Source: Sisyra terminalis
Taxonomy: Eukaryota; Arthropoda; Insecta; Neuroptera; Sisyridae
Assembly: GCA_958496175.1 (NCBI GenBank)
Contig: OY292275.1
Span: 14,384,001-14,448,000, forward strand
DNA: 64,000 bases
Reading direction: 5' to 3'
Shown here: in pieces, positions 35,671 through 45,890 of the stretch
Position numbering within the stretch: position 1 is the stretch's first letter
Layout: the number at the start of each line of letters is the position of its first letter
The notes under the pieces: generated by a model
What the model was told of the DNA's origin: nothing
Seen by the model: the letters and a program-made list of their open reading frames with translations, nothing else
The model's database searches: none
Made by a program: the position numbers and the translations under genes

Positions 35671-36924
35671 GTAAGTGCAAAGTTTAATATTTTAATAATT
35701 TGAAATTTATTAGCGAATAAAGGAGATGAAAGAAGCTTTAATATTATCAGGTCAATATTCATATTGAATCAAAGCAAAAAAGATTTGAGTTGGCTATAAA
35801 CCCTTATTATTTTTCCACCTTGATAATTTTAATGATTGGTTTCATTTTATGCTATATTCGGAACCTATAAATGAAATATGATTTAAGAAAGTGAAATTGT
35901 ATTAAAAATGATCGTTATTTTTTATGAGAAATGAAAATATTCTAATAAAAACGTCGAAAATGCATAGATTAAATCAAAATTATTTTTTGTTATCAGAAAA
36001 AACACTAAAATCCACTATAAATTAAATTAAAATTATTTTAATATTATTTTTTCGTAAATCACAAAAAAATTTAAAAATCTATTTCAAACCAAACAATGTT
36101 TATTAATCCCTTCGTTATATATCCCTTAAAGTTTATATGCATATTTACACCAAAGAGCTTTTTACTAGAAAAAGAGCAAAAAAGTAGAAGGTGAATGTTT
36201 TACGATATTTTCAAGTAACATAAACAAAAAGTTTTACTTACCATAAGGTCGTAAATAGCAGAGCTTTCAAATGGGAACCAAATCCCATATAAATTAGGGA
36301 AGCTTTGCAACTATATATTTGCATCGAGTTATTTTCTAAACACACATTTGTTTATTAAAGGCCAAAACGATAAGTCAATATTTGAATTCAAATTAACTAC
36401 ATACTATTTGATCAGATTAATTATAAAAAGAGATTTTAAGCTTATGTAAATAATCATATAGAAAATCAGAGTAAAATGTGAATTAGTATTGTTATAATGT
36501 TTATTTGTAAACAATTGAAACGTTTTTAAAACTTTGCTGCTTATGTTTATAAAAATATTGTTTTGGTTCTTGATTCAATTAAAAATTATATTGAAACATG
36601 AAAAGTTTAAACAAGGAAAGTTAATTTTGGTTTTAAGAATAACTTTGTAAGAATTAAATTAAACTTTATCGAAACTTAGGTATGACTGCAGTGAAAGTTT
36701 TTAAAGATTAAGAGCTTTAGGGTATTTTTAAGCCAAAGATTGTTTATTAATAAATATTGAAAGATATAAGCTTTTTGATAAAACAATAATTTGATAAATA
36801 ATAAAACACAAAACTTATCTGAGTAATGCCACAGTTTTTGAATCTGATAAGAAATAATTATGTCTCAATTCAAAGTATATAATTAAAAAAAAATAAGAAT
36901 TTTACTAAATTTTCCGTTAATTTC
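35671..36924. other. Probable intron; no other feature
   Basis: AT-rich sequence between the exon and the tRNA gene, with no recognised element. Confidence 0.45.
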
Positions 36925-36940
36925 AAAAAAAAAAAAAAAA
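36925..36940 (-). terminator. Pol III terminator, 16 T
   Basis: An uninterrupted run of 16 T on the - strand begins directly after the last base of the tRNA. Pol III stops at four or more T, so this is a strong terminator. Confidence 0.9.
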
Positions 36941-37012
36941 TAGCAGAGCGTGGTTTCGATCCACGGACCTCTGGGTTATGGGCCCAGCACGCTTCCACTG
37001 CGCCACTCTGCT
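36941..37012 (-). tRNA. Initiator tRNA-Met (CAT)
   Basis: 72 bases fold into a full cloverleaf. The acceptor stem AGCAGAG/CTCTGCT is perfect with discriminator A. The D stem is GCGC/GCGT, the anticodon stem CTGGG/CCCAG encloses loop CCCATAA (anticodon CAT), and the T stem CGTGG/CCACG is perfect with loop ATCGAAA. The A at the start of the T loop in place of T, and the three G-C pairs in the anticodon stem, are hallmarks of eukaryotic initiator tRNA; elongator tRNA-Met lacks them. The internal A box (TGGCGCAGTGG) and B box (GGATCGAAACC) drive Pol III. It lies about 1.3 kb from the candidate exon and on the opposite strand. There is no intron. It appears fully functional and supplies the tRNA that starts cytoplasmic protein synthesis. 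Confidence 0.97.
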
Positions 37013-37654
37013 CTTGTTGGTTCCTTCTCAAAATATTGTACCCACAATAAATATTTTTTGCCAGGCAAAAGAGAAATAAATTTAATATTCTAAGAAAAGT
37101 ATAATCATTAAATAAATCAGCCACTATTACGTAAACTATGTTGACAATAATCATTTCTTTTCCGAAAAAAAATATGACGATCTGTGTTCATTTCCAGTAG
37201 GTATGAAGGTTGAAAGCGGAGGATGAAGGCACATCATTAATTAACCATAAAAGGTTTTACTCAGTAATTCATTTTTGACGATGATATATTTAATAATTAG
37301 CATTAAATGTTTTATACTAATAAACTTACCTTATTTCATATTCGCTCCTAAAACAAATTTCGAGCCATATTTTCTCTAGATTAAGAGGTTACATGTGTTA
37401 TTGTCTTATTAATATTAACATCATCTCTAGAATATTGTCCTAAATTTTTTAGTTGATCCGAGAAATAGTTTTGGAGATACAGGCTTGGGAAACTCAGCAG
37501 GTATAGTGATGCAACTGCTGTATATGTTTAATTATATAAAAATGCTCTTTTCCTGGTCTAGGTCACTTAATGTTTGCAATTTAAATTATAATTTATAAAT
37601 TTTTTGAAGCAAATATATTGTAACTGTTATTTACCATCGCTGCTAAACTACCAA
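37013..37654. other. No recognised feature
   Basis: AT-rich, tRNA upstream flank followed by unremarkable sequence. Confidence 0.5.
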
Positions 37655-37800
37655 GAAGCCTACTGGTAGCCGAGTAATCTTAGTGATTGTTTAATCCTCG
37701 TATTGAACAAATTTTCATTGTTTGTCGATTATGGATTTTTATTATCCCTAGAGTCGCTAAAGACTTTAGTAGTTATAAAACGACGGTATATAATTGAAAG
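37655..37800 (+). mobile_element. tRNA-derived SINE, copy 3 (B box lost)
   Basis: Starts AAGCCTACTGGTAGCCGAGT, identical to the start of the copy at 48417. It then shows the family body (GTCGATTATGGATTTTTATT, CCCTAGAGTCGCTAAAGACT) and ends in an A-rich tail. The region of the B box is shortened. It lies tail to tail with the next copy. Confidence 0.75.
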
Positions 37801-37819
37801 TAAAATTATCAAAGTTTTC

Positions 37820-37934
37820 AGCTGTAAAAGAGTTAATAAAAATTCGCAAATCGTAGTATATCGATAACTTTGCTCGATTTAAATCCAACACCTACCTGTT
37901 CTTAAGCGGCCACCTTAATCACTCGGCCACAAGG
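37820..37934 (-). mobile_element. tRNA-derived SINE, copy 4
   Basis: On the - strand it begins about 37934 with TTGTGGCCGAGTGATTAAGG. It goes on through a diverged B box to the body GATTTGCGAATTTTTATTAA. About 20 bp separates its tail from that of copy 3, giving an inverted pair. Confidence 0.75.
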
Positions 37935-38599
37935 AGATTTCTTATATTTTTTAGAATATTGAATTTATTACTTAAATGATTTCTAATATAAGTTTAAATG
38001 AGAAGAATATATACAGAAAAGTATTTTATGAGCAGCTGCATTATTTCTGATATTAAATATTTGTGAAGTTAAGTACTACAAAAATGTGGTACACAAAACG
38101 TTCCCATTTTAAAACCATTAAATTCAAAGTAAAGAGTTATTTTTTATTAACTGCTTCATTTGGCAAATATTGACAATTCATGAAATTTGAATTTGTGTTT
38201 AAGACAGCAAATTCTCTTATATTTCTTATAAAATTATGTAGATTATACCAATCATATCGCAATTTGATATTTAAGTTAGGTACATTTACTTTCATTCGAT
38301 AAAATTGAATGAAATTCAAAGGTAAATTATTTATAAAATATTTATAAGAAATGGCACATCAATGTTATTGACTTTAGGTAGCTCAATGTTTATTTTCTTA
38401 CCATAAACGTTCTATTAAATTGTTAAACTAAAATGCATATCTCTGTACCTCTACAATATATTTTATTGATTTCAATGTAGATACCTATTTCCCAACAAAA
38501 ATATTTTTAAGCATTTATTCAGAAGTTGTATTCTCCTTTTCTTCTTTATTTTTTTCGTATACCATACGATAATTTTTGTGATTGTAAGATCATTTTTAA
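37935..38599. other. No recognised feature
   Basis: AT-rich. The - strand frame 38137-38319 has no recognisable content. Confidence 0.5.
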
Positions 38600-39470
38600 G
38601 TTCTCCAATAATCGGGAGTACCTCAAGGTAGTGTTTTAGGGCCCCTACTATACTTATTATATATCTCGGATCGGCCTACCACAGATATAACCTAGACGGG
38701 GACATTCGCGGACGATACGGTGATTATGGCTACTTACGAGGACGCCGTGATTGCCTCTCAGTACCTCCAGCACCATTTAAACCTGCTGGGCACTTGGGCT
38801 GAAAAATGGAAAATCATTATCAATAAGTCCAAATTAGTCCAAGTGACCTTCACTCTCAGGAAAGGAACGGGCCCCCGGTCAATCTGGACTGAACTGAGAT
38901 CCCATCGTCCGACACCGTCAAATACCTGGGTGTTCATCTGGACAGGAGGCTGACCTGGAAACCTCACATCATCCAAAAACGAAAATATATTAACAAGAGG
39001 TTCCAACAGTTATACTGGCTGTTGGGTAGGGGCTCTAAACTTCCCCTTGAGGATAAACTACTTATTTATAAAGCAGTAAAAGTGCCAATCTGGTCGTACG
39101 GTATTGAGCTGTGGGGCTCTGCCAGCAAGTCAAGCAATAAATTAATCGAGGCCCCCCAATCAAAGATCCTGAGACAGTTGGCAGATGCTTCATGGTTAGT
39201 CATAAATGAGACTCTCCGAAGAGACTTGCACATATCATCAGTCACCGACTTCATTACCGTACGTACCACCAATAATTTTGGAAAGTTGAGTCAACACTCA
39301 AATCCCCTGATTCCGCCACTTTTGGAGCACCAAAATAAAAGACGGCTAAAAAGAAAAGTGCCTAGTGATCAAGTAGAGGCATAGGGAGATTCTTCCACTG
39401 GGAGTGATCTCCATCAAGACAGCTCCGGCCACCAAATCGGATAATAGGACCTAGCTCCTGATGGCCGATT
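38600..39470 (+). pseudogene. Jockey-clade LINE, 3' part of reverse transcriptase
   Basis: Starts inside the RT palm with GVPQGSVLGPLLY (from 38615). A TAG stop comes before TFADDTVIMA, which carries the FADD catalytic motif (about 38700-38720). A stop or frameshift follows near 38880-38900, then VKYLGVHLDRRLTWKPHI and a clean frame from 39022 to 39384 (IWSYGIELWGSASKS and WLVINETLRRDLHI), ending in TAG. The 3' UTR runs to about 39470 and ends in a (TA)n tract. It is 5'-truncated, as is usual for LINEs. It is far more GC-rich than its surroundings and has few lesions, so it is probably among the younger insertions here. Confidence 0.92.

Positions 39471-39543
<73 letters not shown>
39471..39543. 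repeat. (TA)n microsatellite at LINE 3' end
   Basis: Nearly pure TA repeats of about 70 bp follow directly on the LINE 3' UTR, with a single G interruption near 39487. This is where a poly-A tail would be expected. Confidence 0.9.
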
Positions 39544-39546
<3 letters not shown>

Positions 39547-41249
39547 TTCGCCAATTAAATGTAAAATGATAATTTAATAATTCTATTTTCTTAAAATATA
39601 TGATTAAGTAGTACAAATCAATAGATTTAATTGTGTACAAGGAAAAAAAAAACAACAAACAAAAACAATATTTAATTACCTTATCATGAATATGTTTGTA
39701 TAAAAACAAGCAAAATAAACATTGATTTTTGGCTAACAAGAAAATTCATTAAATTTTCATTCGATAATGCTAGAGGTTGGAAAACACCAACAGCAATATC
39801 GAAAATTATAATATAAAATCCTCAATTTTCGAGAGATTTTTCATTCGACATTATTTTTAACAAGTTTTTCCATACATGAGAGAAATAAACAAATAAAATT
39901 TTCCCTTTTAAATTGGCAAAGAAAAAATTTTAAGAGAAATAATCGCAAAAATAAATAACAAGGATCATTTTTTTCAGTCGTTTTATTTAATTTTTTTCCA
40001 GTTTGAAAAAGGATTTAAAGGTATTATTTTTTTTTGAAAAAATTTACGACTTACAAAATTTAAAAGATAACAGCATTATATATTATCATTACTTCTTCAT
40101 TCCGTTCTTATTAATAATAATATAGTTTTTTTGAAGAATAAAAATTTTCTGTAAGTGTTTGAATTTTAGCCGTAGGGAAGATAAAGGTTTGAAATTCTTG
40201 TTTTGTACATCTTTAGTCTGGTAATAAAGCCCCCGAGTTAGTGGCCGTTTTTAATGATCAAAAGCAGCAAAGTTGATATATTTTTCTATGCTTGTAGCAA
40301 GTTATATTAAGATTGGTAAGAAAGCTATATTTTTTTATTCAAAAGGTTAATTCAAAGAAGTCTCAAACGTAAAATGCAACCTTTTTTATGCAAAAAGACC
40401 TAGGGAATTAATAGTTATCAATGTTCGTAAAAAAATAGTACAACGATTAGCAAGCTGTCTTAATGTTAAAAAAATAAAAATTAGATTAATTGCAGCTAAT
40501 CCAAAACTCATCATCATAGAAATACAAATTAATCCTGGAATCCACTTGAAATTTATTCATTATGCAATGAAATTCAAAACCATATAATCGATTAAATTTG
40601 AATAGGGGTAGATTTACGGCGCCATTATAATACATAATTAATCCAGTATTTGTTCAATACATCTATAATAGGAATGCAATAAAAAAGAAATAAAAGAAAA
40701 TGTTTTCTTTACTTTTTTTTTCTGGACATTAGAGAAAAATCCATACGTGGAAATTACGAAGAAATATCCCATTCGGCTTTATCGATTATTAATGCACAGT
40801 ATATTTGTTTTTTGAATAATTTATTCGTTTTGGGAAAAATCTATTATGAAACTAAGCTTGCATTTTTCAAGCTTCAACTAAAATGAAAACAGGGTGGTGT
40901 GTTAATAAATAATTACAGAGAAACTGTAATAGTCAGGTAGATATGACGTGTCAACATTTCTGAAACCACAAAGTGTATTATTCTAATGCATTTTGCAATG
41001 GAATTGATTCAATTTTGGCGTCGTTTTGCCGCATAACAATGGAATAAAATTCTGTACTTTTCTTTGTTGTTATTTTCTTAATTTATAGTTACTAAAAAAT
41101 GCATACAAATAAGAAGTATAAATAATTAACAATCATCAGCAATTAAACAAAAATTTGATTAATAGTTGTGCAAACATTTCGAACAACATAAATCAAATTA
41201 TTATTTTTTATGTCAAAATATTCAAAATTTTGATTCAGAAACAATAAAT
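39544..41249. other. No recognised feature
   Basis: AT-rich, with nothing supported. Confidence 0.5.
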
Positions 41250-41470
41250 GGCTCAAGTGTACTTTAGTACACCTACAATCTGGCAACGTTGCATTTTCGA
41301 CTTTGTTTTTAATTTAATTCGCGATATTTTTGTTTATTCAATTCTAATATGGTATAATTCTTTTGTGGCTAAATTTTCATTAAGGACCGATTTAATCGCG
41401 AATTAAATTAAAAACAAAGTCGAAAATGCAACATTGCCAGATTGTGGGTGTGCTAAAGTACACATGAGCC
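41250..41470. mobile_element. Foldback MITE, copy 2 (221 bp)
   Basis: Perfect 8-bp direct repeats CAATAAAT flank the element (41242-41249 and 41471-41478). The ends GGCTCAAGTGTACTTTAG and GGCTCATGTGTACTTTAG (right end, reverse complement) are inverted copies that continue for about 60-65 bp, including ATCTGGCAACGTTGCATTTT. The interior matches copy 1 (538-760) when reversed. It has no coding capacity. The clean duplication gives the exact ends. Confidence 0.9.
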
Positions 41471-42489
41471 CAATAAATGATCCATCCGGAATGTAAAATA
41501 TTTTTCTTAATAAAAAAATAAAACCCCAAATTTTGAAACAAGTTTCAACTTTGAATTCATTACATAACGATCCTTGAAATTCCCAATTTTTTGACCAACC
41601 TTTTCCCAACATTTAGTATGCAAATCTTTAAATCTATTTTTTTAATATTTTTTCGTCATTTTAATCTGCTTAGTACACGAAGCAATGAATAAAGTTTATT
41701 TTATTGATATAATATCAGCAATACTGGTTGAGCCGCAACAATTTTAGAAATACCAGTTAAAACTTGTAGAATAATTGTTATTGTTTTTTTTATTTTTCGT
41801 AATATTTTTTCGTTTTAATTCAGCCACGAGGCACTTTTGTCGTTATATTCGTAAGAGTTTGATCGTTCATGAACGAAAACATAACTTAGTTCTGATCGTT
41901 TAATTATCGCTATAGGTTACTAAAAATATAGTTTTTTAGTAATAGTTTCGATAGTGACCCGTGTCTCGAATAATATTGTTTTATGTGTGTCGTTTGTGAA
42001 TAGTTTTTATATATATTTTTATATTGTATTTATGTGTATTGTTTTAAGTGTAATATTGTATTGTGTCTCGAATAATATTGTACGATAGTAAAGACATTGT
42101 GTTTTTGGTTTAATTTTGAACTTGTTCGTGAAGGCAAAACCTGGAGTGCCGTTTTCTTTCCCAAATCTTCATCCCCTTTCGACAGCTTCAGTAAAGAAAT
42201 GTTTCCGGTAGTTCAGATAAGTCGTTGTTTTTGTTAACTTATTTTGCCAGACTGGACAAGTTCTGGTCTTTCGATAGATATCGATGGTTGAGGCTAGAAC
42301 CAGCGCCTCAAATCCTTAGGGGGTGAAGCATGGGTTATTCCCGCGCACCACAGCAAATATAAAACCATACAAAAACATATTTTCGTAGTACTAACTAAAA
42401 AGAATACCACCAACAATGAAAGAATTAAATAATAAATAAATTAAATAAGCTAATGGACAATGTCGGTCAGTACCGGGCACCATAATGAC
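41471..42489. other. No recognised gene; short direct repeat and GC patch
   Basis: The 19-bp sequence GTGTCTCGAATAATATTGT occurs twice (about 41961 and 42063). A GC-richer block at 42130-42350 could be a decayed element, but I cannot name it. Confidence 0.4.
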
Positions 42490-43460
42490 CTGTGTCATAG
42501 TATTCCTTACTTAGTCTTTTCGGAGGATCATTCCTATAGATCCTCAGGCCATGTATTTCCTAATCTTCTTTGTATCAAAGGTTGTTGAAATAGTCCCTCA
42601 ATTAGTATATTTTTGTACTCATGTTTTACGCTATGCTTCTTGATTACGTCTTTAATCAAAGGCACATTTAGGTCCATAGCTATGGATCGTAAGATATTCG
42701 ATTTTGATCTTTGAATAATATTGCTATTCGATACTATAGCGCATCCCTAAAGTACAAAGTTCCTGCTCATCCTAATTGGCTTTGTATTGGTTTTGTATAA
42801 CTACATTTTATTTTCTATTGAAATACCAGATCCTTTTCTTAGAAGCCATATTCTTAGCTTTGGCATCTATTATTATTTCTAGCTACTATGGAGGTTTCCA
42901 TATAAGTTTTTTGTCCAGTGTGATACCCAAATATTTTTCGTTATCCTTTTGTAGAACAGGATGTTATTAATTTCAATTCCGGGTGCTGTTTTTTTTTTGT
43001 GGTAGTGAAAACAATTTGGGTTGAATTCTGAAGATTGACGTTCATTTTCCAGTCTTGGAGCAATTTTTGTAAATGATGTATGTAGGGCTGAAGTTTATAG
43101 GCCAATTCGTTTGGATTTTCGTCTATGATAAAAATTGCAGTATTATTTGCAAAGTTAGCGATTATTGTATCTTCTATTACGGGTATATCTGTTGTAATCA
43201 AGAGATATAAAAATGATCTTAAAATACTTCCTTGGTGAACTTCTGATTTTATGGGAAGTATTTTGAATGTGCTGGCTTAAAATTTTACCTGGAAGAATCT
43301 ATCTTGGAGGTATGATTTTAATAAGAGAATAATTTGGTCAGACTAAAGTTATTTTATTATTCTGTACAATGAACCATTGTGCTAGACTTTATCAAATGCA
43401 TGTTAAATATCTATAAAATACTCCTGTGCATATCAGTTTACTTTCAAACATCTCTTTGAT
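42490..43460 (-). pseudogene. Jockey-clade LINE fragment
   Basis: On the - strand the order is LLKSYLQDRFFQVKF (about 43300), a decayed palm entry (KSEVHQGSIL, for SGVPQGSVL), and the catalytic block as NFANNTAIFI, where the two Asp of FADD are both Asn. An open stretch 43201-42941 follows (LQDWKMNVNLQNSTQIVFTT), and then broken C-terminal pieces (SIAMDLNVPLIKDVIKKH) to about 42560. The loss of both catalytic Asp and many stops show long inactivity. It is a different lineage from the 38.6-kb copy. Confidence 0.85.
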
Positions 43461-44039
43461 AGGGTTCATTCTCCGGTGGCATTGTTGAGTGGCAGAATGA
43501 CGTTCTCTAAATTCGAATTGGTACTGGTATTTGATCCTCAAAGGGTAGAGCCTTTTTAATTCGTTTTTCATTAAAATTTTGACATAATTTATGCTAAATT
43601 ATTAAAAATCAATTGATAGCAAAGTAAAATATCTGGTAATCATATTTTTAGAATCATTAAAGTTTTCATTTTTTTACCACATAGAAAATAATGCAGCGAT
43701 TGAAATAAATAGAAATCCTATAGAACAACTTTGAACGGTTATAGTGAGTAAAGCAGTTTCACCTACTCTTGAATTATTAATTTTTCTCAGGGTTTTTCTT
43801 GTGCAGACGTGTGTTGCGTTTTCGTGTTGCATAATAAAGTTTTCTTTTTTGACAATTCTTGGAAACTTTTGGGTTCTCGGTTGTTCGATCAATATTGATT
43901 AGAAATTTTCGACAGCTCTTCGACTGACTGACATGCATTTGGTAACATTTCGTTCCTTAACGTCTTGTTGTTTTTATAATGATTTTTTAACTTAAATTTT
44001 TACCATTCTTGGCTGGAACAATGCAAAGAACTCAAAATT
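43461..44039. other. No recognised feature
   Basis: Moderately AT-rich. Possible leftover LINE sequence, but nothing definable. Confidence 0.4.
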
Positions 44040-44420
44040 ATTGAATTTGAACTTAAAAAATCTTAATTGTTTTTCTTCCGATGCGTATCTACTAATGGAT
44101 GTTTGCGATAACATTTTTCATTCCTTTTTATTTCTTGCGATATGTATCAGCAGCTGCACATTTTATATCCCTATCCACTGTTTGATGTTTTGCAGTCTTT
44201 TCCTTCTGATTCATCTCTTATCGTCGATTCTGTCCTCGATTAATAATTGGAGAAATTCAAAATTGTCATTTTGTATGATATGTCTCAGGCATGCCGTTTT
44301 CCTCCTCTTAATTACTTCAAACAGTTCACGTTTTTTGTCGACATTTTTAAGAACTTTCTTATTTGCCATTTTTGCCGTCCTAGGTATTTCAAGGATTCTT
44401 TTTCTTCTTCGTTAGGTGTC
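44040..44420 (-). pseudogene. LINE RT C-terminal tail, fragment C
   Basis: The - strand contains ELFEVIKRRKTACLRHIIQN, FLQLLIEDRIDDKR, a stop, then RKRLQNIKQWIGI and LIHIARNKKE. This is the typical end of an insect LINE ORF2 (KRRK...LGHI, LI.GKI.GKRG, SWL.NIRQW.G, LF.IA.nR..W). It is a second copy of the domain already present at the end of fragment B, so two insertions are joined. Confidence 0.75.
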
Positions 44421-44489
44421 ATGATCTTTGACCAACGTATAATATCTTTACTGACTACTTGATTAACTATTGTTATTTTAATCATTGCA

Positions 44490-45305
44490 TCCCGGAACAG
44501 TTGCATTGACTATTTGCCAAACCATGCCCTTAGATTCTTCAGCCAAGATGTTGTCCTGCTCTCACTTCTTCTTCCTATAATTTTCCCTAGAATTATTTGG
44601 TGTAATAATTCGTATTTTTCTGGGTGTCTTATAACATGACCGAAGTACTGAAGTTTCCGACGCTTTGTGAAGTTCATATACTTGGCTGATTTTTTGAATT
44701 TTGAATCGTAATATTTCTTCGTTCGTAATTTTATCTACCCATCAAACTTTCGAAATTCTTTTATACGTCCACATCTTGAAAGCTTCTATTCGTATCATTT
44801 AGGTATCTGTTACTGTCCAGGCTTCTACTCTGTATAAAAAAAAATTGAAAAAAGTAACATTGGTGCTTTCTGATTTTTTAATCAATGTTGATAACGCATG
44901 TACAAAAGAATTGTTTCATTTTTAAGAACGTTGTTCTTGGTTTGGCAATTCGATTTTTAATTCAACACTTGACTCCCATCTATCATTGATTACAGTTCCT
45001 ACGTATGTTAACTTGTATACTCGTTCGACTTGGATGTCGTTAATGAAGATTCCCAATTTTTGAATGTTACATAATTTTGATAAAATTATATATTTGGTTT
45101 TATTGGCGTTTAATGTTAAACTTTATTTCCTCCAATAGTATGTTAGTTTATTCATTAGATTTTGTAGTTGCATCTCCAAGCATGTAAGAAGTAAGGTATC
45201 ATCTGCGTATCTGATATTATTAACGATTTTTCCGTTTATCAATATATCTTCATTACTTTCTTCTAGGACCTCTTTGCAAATTGGTTCTACGTATAAATTA
45301 GAAAT
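44490..45305 (-). pseudogene. LINE RT fragment B
   Basis: Starts near 45300 with NLYVEPICKEVLEE, then INGKIVNNIRYADDTLLL with the catalytic YADD at 45199-45210. A stop follows, then AWTVTDT, RIEAFKMWTYKRISKV and WVDKITNEEILRFKI. After a frame change come KLQYFGHVIRHPEKYELL and a GRRSESRTTSWLKNLRAWFG tail near 44530. It runs in the same order and strand as fragment A and belongs to the same family. Several frameshifts and stops are present. Confidence 0.82.
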
Positions 45306-45369
45306 ACCAGTATTCTGTGGATTTGTAATTTTTTAAGGGCACTTTTTCAATATTTATCTTTCCTTACCA

Positions 45370-45890
45370 TAGAGAAGCACTGATCAAACGTAGCATTTTA
45401 TGAATTTCAGTCTTAGGTCGATGTCAAATTCGGAACAGGTAAGCACTCTTCTAAACTTTACAAATACTTGTCGAGTTTGTTCATTACGACATTTTACTTC
45501 GTTATTCAATGCCCAGTCTTCCAAGAGGTTCCAAGGTTCCTAGGCACCTGAATTTTTCCACTTTTTCTATGGGCATTGCATCAAAAGTTATGCTTGTGTT
45601 TTTAAATGCATTAAAGTTTCTGGAGAAAATCATGAACTTTGTCATTTTTAGTATTGATGTTGATTTCATTGATATTGATTTGCTCTGTTTTCCTATCATA
45701 TTTACCAGTCGTGGTAGGTCGTGTATATTATCGGAAATCAAGACCACGTCATCAGCATAGCGGATATTATTAATCCTCACTCCATTAACCTTTAATCCTA
45801 TTTCAATGTCTTCAAAAGATTCCTGTAAAAGCTTCTGAATAAAAACTAAACAATAGTGGACAGTTGGCATTAAAAACTATATATTGCATA
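45370..45890 (-). pseudogene. LINE RT fragment A
   Basis: The open part at 45870-45502 includes LLQESFEDIEIGLKVNGVRI and IRYADDVVLISD (YADD at 45748-45759), then KFMIFSRN and VEKFRCLGTLE. After a frame change it continues into NEQTRQVFVKFRRVLTCSEF and LKFIKCYV-stop-SVLLYGKE at about 45370. It ends there and abuts fragment B. The N-terminal side breaks off at about 45890. The order palm, thumb and tail fits CR1/L2/Daphne-type elements; the clade is not fixed. Confidence 0.85.

Noticed and set aside
41961..42082. 19-bp direct repeat as possible LTRs
   Set aside because: Too short and too close together for LTRs; no primer-binding site or coding region.
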